64,000 nt of DNA from assembly GCA_026214975.1 (NCBI GenBank), contig CM047808.1, positions 52,306,321 to 52,370,320 on the forward strand, given 5' to 3'. The stretch is from Gentiana macrophylla. Lineage: Eukaryota > Streptophyta > Magnoliopsida > Gentianales > Gentianaceae. Each line of letters begins with the position of its first letter. Position 1 is the stretch's first letter. The notes under the pieces were generated by a model. The model saw nothing but the letters and a program-made list of their open reading frames with translations. It was not told where the DNA came from and did no database searches. The position numbers and the translations under genes were made by a program. Below, piece by piece: positions 45,427 through 57,899 of this stretch.

Positions 45427-47110
45427 TGATCGGCATTTTCTAAGTGTCAATCTTACCGTAGTGTACCGGGTCAATCGTAGCCTAGAATTGGTGAGTCAAG
45501 GTCGTATCCCATAGGGAATCTAGTCGAGTACAAAAGTCGGTCTCGTTCCTAATTTAGGTCAACACAACTACTGAGGACGGTGACTTGTTAGATCACCGGT
45601 TTTAACAACTAATATGCATAACAACGAGTTTAAACTATATAAAAGAGATAGCCGAGCTATGATCCAATCTAATACTCACAAACTCTAGCTAAGTCCCAAG
45701 GTATTCTTGATTTACCTAAACGTTCTCGATGTCACATAGGGTGTCGTTTCCTTGCTCTGAGAATAGACATTATTTCAATAACCTACCCTCCTATGTCAGG
45801 TTCAACAGTCTGATGACCGGATTTAATTGACCTCACACGGTCAATGATCAATGAAAAGCACGACAAGTCAATACAAACCTCACACATGAAAATCGAATCG
45901 AACAACTCGATCGGTTTCTGGGGTGATCCTAGAACCCCTTTTCCGTATCCTCTACGCAAAATACATATGTAAAGATGATACGTGTGATACGATTATAAAA
46001 TGGCCAATTTAATAAATGTGGTTAAGTATAAGTTCTAGAACTAAGGTAACATCGAGAATCATTAAATCAAACATCAAGAACACCACATGAACAAGCTAGG
46101 ATTCGATTTCATAGACTATCACATAACTTCGACTACCGGGCAATTAGCTACTCATTATAACAACTAAATACAAGAAATCAAGAATAAAATTAATAAACAT
46201 CAAGATTGGAAGCAAGAAATAGAGATTAAGGAAATTACGGAAATCGAGATGAAGAACAACGGAAGCGAAACGAAATCCAAATTGAAATTTCAACGACTAA
46301 TGTCTGAGCCATCGGATTACAACAAAATAAATCTAATCTATGCTAAAACTATGTACAAAGCAATCTAATCTAAGAAAAAGTTGGAAAGGGGCTGAAAAAG
46401 CATGAAATTGATGTTAAACGAGTTAGGAAAGACCTAATTCATATGGGGGGGGCATTTATGGTGTTAAAAGGGTAAAATGGGCAAAACAGCCCGTGAGGCC
46501 GTGGCTTTGTGATTCATAGGCCATGGCCTATTAAAGACAGAAGATTTTAAGAGCACCTTGCATCACGTAGGCCGTGGCCTACATATTATTAGCGCCGGCC
46601 TTTATGAACGAATCGATTTGGGACACTCTCTTCCGTAAATCGGCCATAACTTTGTGTGTAGATCTCAAATCCAGTGATTCAAAATGTGTTGGAAAGCTAA
46701 TGAAATTTTCTACAACTTTTATGAAGTTGTCCAGCCCATAAAATGCCTCTAAGATGGATCAAACTTCATATCAATGGAAGGTATACCAACGTGTTTTGAT
46801 CCATTTGAACGTTTAAGCTTCGGGCACACGCTCCTGTCTTCATAACTCACATTCCGGCCTTCTCGAACACCTAATACCTGTACAAGATCACAACAAATAC
46901 CACACGTAACCCCTACAAGACACTGAGGTGACTGAGAGTTTAGTAAATACACCGAACAAGACCGAGAATCCCGGACTTTACGTCCTAGATCTCGAAATGA
47001 TAACCAAGGTGTAAATACATCAAAATACAAAAAAATGTCTCCGGAAACATATTAAACGAGGTATAAACAGGGTATAATAACATATTAAATGATAGCCAAT
47101 TTGACTCTCA
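45427..47110 (-). repeat. Element D 5' LTR
   Basis: This 1684-bp LTR starts (plus) TGATCGGCATTTTC and ends TTGACTCTCA. Its right 946 bp match 15425-16360. The right flank reads tcaac, then cgtca and the purine tract of F. So D landed in the last bases of F's 3' LTR, whose expected end (tttgaccgtca) is seen in F's other LTR at 50614-50624. Confidence 0.88.
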
Positions 47111-48884
47111 TCAACCGTCATCAAGTACCCCCACTTAGCTATTTTTGAAATGAAGAATTCATATAATGAAAACTTTCTTGAGATTTCGTGTATTCTAGAG
47201 TTATTTATAGTTTCAATTTTCAATCCTTAGTCGTTGAGATTCATGGCAATTCGGATTACTATTTAAGTATAGCTTTTGATCGTCACGAGCAAAAACCAAA
47301 TCAAACAAACCCCAAAACAATTAAAACTAATTATGAAACAGACTCATTCTAGAATTCTAAATAAGATGAGGGTCAACACATAGCCATCAGTAATCCATTA
47401 AGCACTATCTCATAGTAGAACCGACGTGTGTGTGCAATAACTCTAAATCAACAGTGACGCGGACAGAATCACATTATATCGATAAGATTTCAGGCAAAAC
47501 ATGTACCATCCAACAATTCATAAGTTCCGTATTAGTCATCACCTACCAATGCATCAATGTGTCGTGTGATAAATCTTTTGTGACAGTGCATTCAAGAAAA
47601 GAATGAAGTTATAGAGAACACACAATCCTTACTTATTAATGTGCACACTCACTCCTCTTGCCTTCGGACTCAGGAAAACAACATGAAACCGTACTTGGGC
47701 CGGACGGACTTGGGGACCGAGTATTACTCTTAGGTCCTCATTTGTTTCTTTTTTATGCGAGGGTCGTGCCCTTTTTGCTACGAGTTTGCTTCCCTCGCTG
47801 CCTTTATTATATACTTTTTCTTTTCTTTTTTTTTCTTTTTTCATTTGCCTGGCAGATTTATCACTTTTTTCGCTCTCACTCGCAAGTCCGTTTTGTCCCG
47901 GTTTACCTTGTTTGGCATTACAGTTGCTACCATCCTCCTACAACAATTGGTTAAAGTATATCCACCGACAAATATCGATTCCCGGTCTAGGATAACTCAT
48001 CATCTCATCTAAATACTTCTCACTCAAATTGCGTGCTCAAAAATTGAATGCAATGGTAAACTAATAATTAATACGTCACTACTTCATGCAACACAACACA
48101 TGCTCATTCTTCCATACTAAATTAAATAATCGTCATCTATACTACAACCTGAAAAAATAGTTATATGTGCTTAAAAAGGTCGAGTCCACAACAAGATAGA
48201 TGATTAATAAACCACTACTTCAAATAGTTGACAAACCCCTTATTCATCATTAATGAATTAAGTATGTAATTAAGCAATTTCAACGATTTAAGGTTTTTAT
48301 TTCATTCAATTCAAAAAATTGAAATTCACAAATGTAAGTGTAAGTGTGTCTCAATTTTTCGAACTAAGTGTTATGCCTACCCCCACATTAAAACTCAACA
48401 TTGTCCCCAATGTGAAAAGTAAAGCAAAAAAGTAGGAAGAAGAAGAACACTTAGCTTTGGAAAATAGAAGAACTCGCTAACTGTCTAAAGCAAATCATAT
48501 CATCGAACCCGGAACCAAAGTTATTTTCTCCAAAGGACTAATCGCACTAGGTCAGCTAATACAAACGATTCTTGCACAAAGGCCATTAGTACGCGAGATG
48601 CGAATAAATAACAAAATAGTTATGTAATATGGCGATAAATAGCACAACTAAAAGAAGAAGTGCAATAAACAATTTAAGCCAATACATAACAACTTAATTA
48701 CTTAAACACAACAAAACTATTACAAGACTTCAAATAAAAATAAAAAGGCTCATGACTCAAAATAATAATCAAATAATCATGGAAGTAAAAAAATCTCTCG
48801 CACATCCTTTGCTCAACAAATTAGCCAGGAACATGGCTATGCCTAACAATTAAATAAATAGTCCCCGCAACGGCGCCAAAAACT
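47111..48884 (-). other. Element F internal region and last bases of its 3' LTR
   Basis: Bases 47111-47120 (tcaaccgtca) are the tail of F's 3' LTR plus D's likely target duplication. The plus strand then reads tcaagtacccccacttagct, on the minus strand a purine tract of the same type as in D and E. The remaining 1.75 kb has no pol or gag domain; a CT-rich stretch lies near 47810-47850. A second C-rich motif, ctacccccacattaaaac, is near 48377. The primer site (plus: tccccgcaacggcgcca, 48862-48878) lacks one G. Confidence 0.75.
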
Positions 48885-50624
48885 TGATCGCGTGTGCAAT
48901 TCACTAATATACACAACGTATTGGCAAAGTCTTGGGTCAATCATAGTATATCAAGAAGCGAGTCAAGGTCGATCCCACGAGACTATTATTTAATAATGCT
49001 AAACACAACGACAATTCATAGGCCAACGGATAAGTGTGGTCATTGACCAACATAAAGAACAAAAAAATTAAAAGAGATGTAAATAAACCAATCACCAATC
49101 ATATATCGATAAGGCATTAACCACACTATTCCTAAATAATCTCCCCTTAATCTGTGTTCGACTCGTGTGCGTAATTTAGCTATGGGTGCAACTCTAACCC
49201 TATCTACTCGACAATGGTAGTAGACAATCTAACGCAAGCTACCCTCCTTACATGGTCCGTAATAACCCATACATATAAAGAACTAGAATTGCCGATATCG
49301 GCGCTAACTTATATTGCTAACCCGCCTGAGGCGGTATCGACACCGATCAAAGACGTTCTGGGGTCCATCAAGACTATGTCCAAACTAACACTTCACTATT
49401 CGTATTTCATGCTAGTTTTACAAATACAATAGGCAGATTGGCCAGATCTAACATACTATTAATAAAACCTGTCAATCAACGTAGCTGACACCACACCACA
49501 AAATTAGGGTTTACTAGGTATTCAGATCTAGCGATAAAGACCGTCGCAGATCTGAAGAATGCAATCCATAATTCTGTGTTTCATATGAACGAATCGAATA
49601 AAGATTAAGGTTCATTTAATTAATTCATAGATGATTAAATGTAAGCATAGTCTAGGTCTATAACAAGAACAATATAAAACCTAAGAAAAGAAATAAAACA
49701 TTGGAATAGATCTTACCCATAACGAAGAACAGATCTACTCTTCAATTCTCTCTCCCTCCGGCGATTCGAATCGATCCATGATGATTGTAAACCAAGCACA
49801 ATTCAATAATGAAATAATCATGACTTATTTACAAGAAGAAAAGAAGAAAATAAAAGAAGATATTATTCCCAAAAGACTACATTGTACCTAGTTGATGAAG
49901 AACTACAAAAGAGATGAGGAATGAAGATGAATAGAAGATGAATGAATGGAATACGAAATTTGTAGCACTTTATGGCCTTATATAGGTGTATAAACCGACT
50001 TAGGGGTAAACCCAATGCTTGGAGGACAAGAAAATGCATTTCTGGAAGATTCCGGGCCTCGGTAAACCGTGGGTAACTCCCGGTTTACCGAGGGTATTTT
50101 CTTTTTCTCCTTGCCGACTTATTACGGAATACCTAGACCCGGCTTTGGTCTTTGGACCATAATGTGGCCCTCTGGAACTCCGATTTAAGTGATTCAAAGT
50201 GTGTTAGAATCCTTGTTTCAAGACCTACAACTGTGATGAATAAGTCCAAGCTCAATGCGTCTCTTATGGCTTCGGAAACAGCATTGCAAGATCACCAATC
50301 AGATTCTCGGGTCCAATCTATGTTCGAAACACTTCAACCTTCAGCTCCGTTCAGTTTTTTATCGATTGACTCTTATATTCAGCTCAAATGATGCTCCAAA
50401 CACTCGTCCATCTGTCAATAAAACCATACCACACATAGTAGCTTCTATTTCAAGCAAATAATGCATAAAATACACGGTTAATATGCATAATACAAATTTA
50501 GTCACCCCGGACGTGGCTTAATGACATTTAGATAATTAACCCATGATTTCATACATATTATCCCCATTGAGAACACAAATATGGGGTATATTGATGGTAA
50601 ATAATGATACCAATTTGACCGTCA
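47121..50624 (-). mobile_element. Element F, non-autonomous tRNA-Asp-primed LTR element (part)
   Basis: F has a 5' LTR (48885-50624), a decayed tRNA-Asp primer site and only about 1.76 kb of internal sequence with no recognisable gene. D occupies its 3' LTR, so the rest of that LTR should lie beyond the left window edge. LTR starts (TGATCG) and ends (ccaatttgac.gtca / ccaatttgactctca) resemble those of D, so F and D are related families. Confidence 0.75.
48885..50624 (-). repeat. Element F 5' LTR
   Basis: It starts (plus) TGATCGCGTGTGC and ends TTTGACCGTCA, 1740 bp. A minus-strand TATA box (CCTATATAAG, 49977-49986) lies 70-115 bp downstream of a 13-bp perfect inverted repeat, CCTCGGTAAACCG (50057-50069) and CGGTTTACCGAGG (50081-50093). 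To the right the sequence turns into gypsy G protease coding sequence. Confidence 0.8.
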
Positions 50625-52500
50625 TCGGTGACCATAAGAGTCCTCGCCCATTGATTCTTGCGCAAAAAGTTGTGGCAAGCCTGACCATCCAGCCAGGATG
50701 AACCATAAGACTTGTGAACCCGATGAGTGGTGCCAAGATGGGGGGTTAGCATCGAATCCTTAAGCTTCATTGATTGGAAAGCCGAAAGGTAGAGGGCGTT
50801 AACAACACTTCCCGTGTGCACGCAAATCCTCTTCACACTATTTTATTCACCATGACCTCTATCACCAGGCCTTCATTGTTCGTAACCGGTGGAAGTGGGT
50901 CTTGGTGGACCGTAAGTTACTTCCCGAGCTGGCCTATGACCTCTGTAACTTCTAGATGAACTCCCGAGCGGAGTCACTTAGGTTGCTTACTTTCTAAACA
51001 CATTGCGCCCCCACCATGGTATTAATGGTGTTAATAGGCAATTGTCTACGATCGATCACCATCCTGAGATCGGTCTCTTCTTCTCTAAAGTTCTCCCTGC
51101 CAAGCCCGATCTTGATTGTTTCCTCTATGCTTGAAATCCACCGTGATCTCACGGATCGGCGTTCGAAATCGATCTATGACCACATCAACTTCCCTTCAAT
51201 GATTGTTGTGTCAATATCTCTCTGCAAATCTCTACAACTCTTTGAATCATGCCTGAAGTCTTTGTGATAGGCACATAACTTGCTCTGGGCCCTCCTTTTT
51301 AAAGGAGACGCATCGCTGGTGAACTTCTTGCCAATCCTTTCCTCTTCATGATTGTGAGAACACCGCTCACGTGAGTCCATCGGTGTGATGAAGTCCCTTT
51401 TCTTTGCAAGGCTTGTTTCATCCTAACCAATGCGTGGTTGGAGTTTTTGCTCGGTCCCAGTGACTTCCTCTTGTTGTCGAGATTGCTCATCGACTTCTCC
51501 TTCTTATGTTCTCCTTTCTCCGACTCTCTTTTCAGCCGAGTTCACTTCCTCTCCTGGTAGTGCTTATACGCTACCTCAGCCACACTCTTCCATTGACATG
51601 GGAAGTTTCTTTTAACTTGGCGTCTGATCTTCCTTACCTCGGCTGCTACGCTCGAGGCGACCATAATGTGTTCATTGACATCCTTCACTTGCATGGACTC
51701 CTCATTAAACCGCTTTAGGAATGGCGGCACCGACTTATCTTTCTTTTGTTTGAGAGTGAGCGGTGCATAGCATTTCTCGGAACAGGTTTGGCCGTGATAA
51801 ATGCATTGAGAAACATCTTTTCCAACATCTCAAAGTTAGATATTGTCCTTCTTTGGTAGCTTCACGAACCATTCTTGAGCTCGGCATGTTAACATGCTGG
51901 AAAGGCTTTGCACTTCATCTCGTGCGGGGCACAATCCAGATTCATGTGAGTCAAGTACTAAAATAAGTGATCCTATGGATCATTGGTTCCATCGTCTGAC
52001 TCCATTTTGGGCACTTTGAACCTTGGCTTTGGTGGGGATAATTCTCCACTTGCTCTGTAAATGGTGATACAAGGGAGAGATCCGTAGATCTTTTCTCAAT
52101 ATGGCATCCAACTTTCTGCTCTGGCGGCATCCATTGCTCGGGGATCTAGTAGTTTCTTCCCGTGATTTGAGGAGGATGCCTGATCATCATTCTTTCCTCG
52201 CTTAGGCTTTGATGAGGGGAGGCATTTTCTCTGTGATTCCTCCTCTTCCCGATCCTCCTCATCTTCATTATCTTTACAGTAGATTTTCCTCCAGGTAGAT
52301 ATTCTTCTTCTGCATCCTCTTCTACATCTTCCTCTATTATGGTGACTCGAGGATGGCATGTCTTGTGGCAATATCCATAGCCACCAACCCGATCTACTAG
52401 TGCTTGGTGGGTAGAATTGAGGCGCTTTCTTCTTGCTCTTGGTTACGATTGTTGGCATTGGAGGTTGAGACACCTCCATCGTTGGCATTATGGCCGTTTG
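50625..52500 (-). pseudogene. gag: Gypsy G gag-protease remnant
   Basis: On the minus strand, broken frames show a Retrotrans_gag domain: MFLNAFITAKPVPRNAMHRS-like coding near 51760-51830, then RFNEESMQVKDVNEHIMVAS (51710-51650), a His/Cys knuckle CAYHKDFRHDSKSC (51234-51275), and a protease-like segment RICVHTGSVVNALYLSAF (about 50830-50775) where the expected Asp of the active-site D[TS]G is His. The N-terminal part (52490-52100) is charged. This is a gypsy type distinct from E. Element F interrupts it at 50624, inside the protease region. Confidence 0.75.
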
Positions 52501-53517
52501 CTACCCATCTTGTTGCGTTTTACCATGGTGATTTGAAACCTTGAGCGGAATTTTCAAGTAATGCCCCTCCTTCTACCGTCAATTGACGATCTTTGGAAAT
52601 CGTTGGGCATTAACTCCGGGGCCTTGTTTTCCTAGTGAAAACCTATTCAAGATATAAGAACAAGAAACAATATAACAGAATGGTTAGGATGATGTTTAGG
52701 CTGAGCCTTTGAGATGTTGTACCTCAGGTTGCCTATGCACATGTGTATGAATCGGAATGAAGTCCCTTGTAGTTTCTTAGAGATCGTTTATATACAGGCC
52801 TTAGTTCAGCATGGGCCGTGTCCTTGTTGGACAACGATTTTGTGTTCCTACGGAATGGATAATTACGGTTTAATCTCCTCGATTGTAGGAGATGATCACA
52901 GCTTTGAATATAGGATAAAGGCCTTTATGGCTGAGGATTCTTTCCATATTTATTTGTTATATTATGCACGTGGGAATCTTGCATAAGGTATTCAAGCCCG
53001 ACTGTAAGGTCCGAGTGAGCCTCTTGAGCTCCTTTGCACTCGGCCGACTGAAAAGGTCGGGGAGGCTAGGCTGGCCGAGCCGAGCTCCCGCAAAAGGTTT
53101 AGGTCCAATGATAGATCTTAAGGTGGGCACTTGAGCCTTAGGGTTTTGATCTTCTTTTTACGCATTTATTGTTGTGTTAATTTGGGGATGACACGTGGTG
53201 AGGTGTTGGTCGACCTCTTCGGTTTGTTGTTAAAAATGTTGTTTTGTTGGTGAATAATGTAGTTTAAGGCTCACGGTGACCCAAGTGGAACAAAATTTTA
53301 GATCAAAATATAGTTTTACGATCTGGTGACCCCACGAAAAAATTTCACGAATCCGCACTCGAAAGAATTGATTGTCAACGATTACGGAAAGAAAATTATC
53401 TTGAAATCAAATTCATAGAATACATGATTTTTCTTCCATGAGAAATGATTTGTTTATCTATGTTTCTCTATCCATGCCTTTCTATTGGAGGTTATACTAT
53501 TGATTTTCTTCCCTTTA
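52501..53517 (-). other. Probable upstream region of gypsy G
   Basis: This lies upstream of the G gag on the minus strand, where its leader, primer site and 5' LTR would be expected. I could not place the LTR ends or primer site. A GC-rich patch with gccgagccgagc lies near 53040-53095, and tctggtgaccccac near 53322 could be a decayed primer region. No coding domain seen. Confidence 0.35.
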
Positions 53518-53702
53518 TGTTGAGAATATTCTGGATACACAAAATCATTTAGAATAATATTCTTGATACACAAGTTCACTTAGAATAATCTTTGTAATAA
53601 ATCTCATTTATTGCATTTACATTATGACTATGTAGTATAAATACACTCTTTGTTGTACTTAGTGTGTCGATGGAAAATATTATCTTCTCTTTATAATTTG
53701 TT
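53518..53702 (+). repeat. Short copia LTR (element I)
   Basis: It starts TGTTGAGAATATTCTGG and is followed by a primer site, TGGTATCGAGC (53704-53714, one base short of TGGTATCAGAGC). It holds a TATA box, TATAAATA (53636-53643), and two 31-bp tandem units (53531-53561 and 53562-53592). I found no partner LTR, so it is a truncated 5' end. Confidence 0.7.
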
Positions 53703-54485
53703 ATGGTATCGAGCTTTTGACTAACGTCTTCGGATCTGGTCAATCGTAAAAATTTGATTGGGTGGGGTTTGTTACCGTAATATACACGAACCCTCACCCC
53801 ATCACCTGTCTTCCGTCTTCATGTTTTTGTTTGTTTGTTGATTTTTTTCCGTCATCATGTTTTTTTCCGTTGATTTTGTTTTTAGTCTTCAAAATAAAAA
53901 AACTCTCGTGTCTTTATTATCTTTCAAATCACATAAACGCTTACGCATGCCATGGCGATTTCTTTTCAATTCAATGGTAAAGTGCAACCTTTGCTTCTCC
54001 AATCCAAGTTTCTTTGTTTCTCTATATTTTACCTCTTCTATTCCCTTTCTTATTATTGGGTCATAAGTCCACTTTCGCTTTATTAGGGTTAAATGCGACC
54101 CTCCATTCCAAATTATATAAGGGTTTTTACAATCATCCATTCCAAATTTTCTTGATTAGGGTACAACCCTACCTTCCAAATTTTATTGAGTTTTTGTTTC
54201 AACCATGTGTTGATCACAAGGGTGACCACACATCAATTTTTCTTATTCACTTATATAAACACTTCTATTCCTTTAAGGTATCAAATCCTCTCAAGTATGA
54301 TATTCCTTCCAAATATTTCTTCCTCTCCATCACTTCTTTCCATGACTCTTCAAATTTTTAGAGTCATCCATTTTAAGTTCAACCAATTGTAGATTGATAT
54401 GGAGAAGGTTGTTGAAGGCACCTTGTGAATGAAAAGATTCTTGCATTCACGAGCCAATCTTCATGATCATTCGATTCTCATAATT
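53703..54485 (+). other. Leader/truncated internal region of element I
   Basis: This follows the primer site. It contains TC-rich sequence and three imperfect copies of a ccattccaaatttt-type unit near 54102, 54138 and 54171. No gag domain is recognisable. It ends where the LTR of element H begins. Confidence 0.4.
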
Positions 54486-56283
54486 TTGGTCCGTTGGAAA
54501 GACGACACAAGTTTAGAGGAGGGTGGTGAATAAACTTGTCACCAAAAACCCCAAAACCGGAATCTAAAGCGATTGAGTTCGACTTTAAACTTGTGTAGAG
54601 TTAAGCTAACTTAGTGAGTATAAGTCAATGTTGACTTATTCTAGCTGAGTTAACGGTGGATTAAAATTAAGGCATTAAATAAAACTTGAGTTATCTGTTT
54701 GTCTAAATAAAAATGCGATGTTGTGCCGACTCGGTTTCTTGTGTTTGCTTGAGTCTTGTGATCAGTGCAATATAAACTTGAATCTGATAAATAAATACGT
54801 AAAATAAATAATGAGACAAAAATTATAGAGGTTCAGGTGGTGTAATCCTATCAGTCCTCTCTTCCCGCGTGATGTAGGAGGCCAAATTCACTATGTTCTT
54901 GAGGTTTACTGATTTACAAGACACAAAGTAAATTTAAATTGTGATTGTCCTTCCTTTGAACCACTAGCTTCACAATCTTCCACTTGAGTCTTCAACATGT
55001 GGGATTGTAGTTTAAACTAAGCTTGCTCCACTGGTCCTGAAGGGTTGGATTGCCTCTTCACCGACTCTTCACAAACATAGTCTTCACATTTGCAAACTCA
55101 TTTATCCATCACACCTTCTTGGTGTTTCACGATCTAAAACCTTTGATGAAATCAACGTCGAGACTTGGATCAATGACTATGATTCAACTTGTGATTTGAG
55201 ATTCTTCTTCTGAATATGTATGATATGCTCAGGCTCTATTTTTCTTCAAGTGTTAGTCTTGATGTTTCTATGAATGCTTATGAACACTTTGAAGATTTCT
55301 TGATCTTGCAATGTATGATGTAGCAAGAGTTATTTTGATTTACTTTCCCTTTTAGAAGAATATTTCTTGATTAATTTAATCTTGGAACTCCACACTTCTT
55401 CTTGTGATAGAATTGATATATTTATAGGGTTTCTCCAATGGTTAGATGAATTTGAGCGTTTGAATTTGAATCCTTGTATCCGTTGGTGGTCACGCTTATT
55501 ACGATAAATGTCGGTGTCCTTTTTGACATATCTGTGTATCCTATAAAATTGCGTGTTACATAATCGAGATCTTCCTTCGATTTTCTTGACCTCGGCATGA
55601 AAGTTTTTCTTTTTCATGATTTTGTCGGTTTTGACTTAAGAGCATTAAGCGAGTTTTTACTCTTCTTTAAAATTCTTGTACTCACTTTTCATCCTGATTG
55701 TTGGCATAGTCGTAGTACACCATAATTAATAAATAAGCTAAGATATCATTGTCCTTATGTATCTTAGGACTTAAAACAAGATCCATAAAGTCGATTTAGG
55801 CCATCCTGGACTTTCTGAACTCTAACTTTACATTCTCGGCTTTATTTTTCATAATTGAGTCTGTGTCCTCGGTTCTTGACCTCCGAGTTTGTTCCTCAGT
55901 TCTTGACCTACAGTTTGTTCCTCAGATTCTTCACTTATAAATAAGTCAACCGAGTATGTGTCCCTTAGTGAACTTACCTTCTTGCTTAATGGACAGTGCT
56001 CGAGTCGGTTTTCCAATACGATTTATCTTTAGTTGTAAACTCAATTCTTTTAAAGTCATCAAGTCAGTTTCGCGTTTTCTAAGTTCTGACCCTAGAACTA
56101 TTACAGTGCTTGTCTGATTTACTTATAGAAATATCAGACTCTAATAAATCCTATACATTGATTTCTAGACATCTTTTTGCTTTGCACTATAACAGCTAGT
56201 TATGACACTTCATCAATAGTGTAAAAATCAATAATTAAAATAACTGATGAATCATCATCAAAACTTAAATATTATTTCCAACA
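54486..56283 (-). repeat. Sirevirus-like LTR of element H
   Basis: On the minus strand it starts TGTTGGAAATAATATTTAAG at 56283 and ends near 54486 with TCTAAACTTGTG and TTCCAACGGACCAAAA, matching the layout of C's LTR end (TCTAAACTTAACC...GGGACCAACA). A minus-strand TATAAATA lies at 55419-55426. It is the 3' LTR of a minus-strand element whose internal part lies to the right. Confidence 0.85.
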
Positions 56284-57305
56284 ATTTCCCCCTTTTTGAT
56301 GATGTCAATACCCTCCTTAAAAGCAATGCAAAAAGATAAGGGCAAAATTAAAATAACAAACACAAAGAACTGAGAAACTGATATTTTATTGACGAACTGA
56401 GTTACAAAGTATTAAAATACAATAAATGAAAAGAAATTAATTTCCAGCTTCTTTCTTTCCCCTTGGTCAGCTTCACTTGTCTTATTATCATAAGTCTCAG
56501 CAAGCTCTCTCATAGCAGCATTCGTTGAAATACTCTCAATTCCATGGATGTTTGTCCATATGTTCCATGAATTGGTCATATCCTGCTTGTTGAAAAAATT
56601 GCTTGAACAATACTAAAAATACGAACACAATCCTCCTTAATCTTTCGCTTGTGGCTATTTTCAGTAATTCTTGAACATATTCAGGATCAGTCTTTTCAAC
56701 TTTATCTGAGGCCTTATCTAGAGCACCGTTTTTCTCTTATTTTTTAAGTTTGTGCTGGTAATGCACAAGAACTTTTGGCATGCTCAGAAAAGTTTCTAAG
56801 GTTTGTTCCCTTGATTCATCTTCTTTCGTGGGTAGCTCTCTAAAAATATTGTATAGCTGGTATAGCTGTGAATTCAAACCAAGTCTCTTTTCAGTAGGTT
56901 CTGAGAATTTTGGAATTAGCTCCATTTCTTTATCAGTCATGTCTCATATGGCTTTCTTTAGTTAAATCAGTTTCTCATCTATGCTTTCAAGAACTTGTGG
57001 CATATCAGCTGCATTGACTTTTAAAAGGTCCAGACTTTCCCCTTAGTGACATCATCTTTATTGATTAAGCTCCTGATATAATAATTCAGATGCTGCTGAT
57101 TTGATGCCAATATAGTCTCGGTGTGCAACCAATGGAGTCTTTCATCGCATTCTTTAGTAGAATCAATCATGAACCACATTGTTGAGAATGCCTTCCAATC
57201 TTCCTTGTGTCTCGATTTTCCTTGCGCCGATTTCAATGGTTGTTTTTCGAATTTCGATCGTAGTGTTGTGGCGCCTCCTTGACACCGGCTCCAATCTCTT
57301 TTCCA
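56284..57305 (-). pseudogene. Element H purine tract and end of extra 3' ORF
   Basis: The purine tract (plus: atttcccccttttt, 56284-56297) is followed on the minus strand by the end of a Sirevirus 3' module. Open pieces read RLHWLHTETILASNQQHLNY (about 57140-57080) and MELIPKFSEPTEKRLGLNSQ (56930-56870), charged and probably helical. It corresponds in position to the end of C's extra ORF but is not closely similar. It is broken and ends at the assembly gap. Confidence 0.65.
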
Positions 57306-57405
57306 NNNNNNNNNNNNNNNNNNNNNNNNNNNNNNNNNNNNNNNNNNNNNNNNNNNNNNNNNNNNNNNNNNNNNNNNNNNNNNNNNNNNNNNNNNNNNNN
57401 NNNNN
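57306..57405. other. Assembly gap, 100 N
   Basis: Exactly 100 N. A round number usually stands for a gap of unknown size, so distances across it cannot be trusted. Confidence 0.99.
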
Positions 57406-57899
57406 CCCATCATCAAACGACTCGTAGGATGTTTTCAAACCGATTCGCAAATAACTCCATCACGAGGCATCCAACTCAAGACGTAGGATGTCGCGACACT
57501 TGGTTCCGATGTTCCGATCAAAATAATACATATAAATATATTGCATTCCTATATCACATGAATTCAACAGTAGAAAGAAACAAAAACACTGGAGCAAGCA
57601 CTCCAACCAAGAGGGAGGTGCGCCCAGATGCTCAAAGTCAGATATCCTCTATTAGCAAGTTGAGGATCAGCAAGCTTGTGTACGCCCAAGTTGTCCAAAA
57701 GGGGAAGTACAACCCATGTATGTACGAACCACAACGATATGCAAAAAGTGGGGACATGAGGAGCTAAGGGAAAGAAAGAAACGACTCGATTGCACCTTCA
57801 CAAGTGAAGAGTGCTTCCGTGAGTGACAGGATAAACGATAAGTGATGGTCCATGGAGGTCATCTTGTATAAGTGATCGAATATGCATCGACCCTTCCTC

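Noticed and set aside
44971..45474. 167-codon minus-strand open frame at the D LTR/primer site junction
   Set aside because: It runs from the LTR through the primer site, so most of it cannot be a gene; only its last part overlaps the gag scrap I kept.
47658..48012. Hydrophobic Phe/Leu-rich open frames suggesting a membrane protein
   Set aside because: They come from a CT-rich tract in the non-coding F internal region; several frames overlap and none has a family match.
53762..54392. Phe/Ser-rich open frames considered as a host gene exon
   Set aside because: Overlapping frames on both strands, T-rich composition and imperfect repeats point to non-coding leader of element I.
57279..57767. 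Open frames running through the N gap
   Set aside because: They depend on unknown bases and have no recognisable motif.
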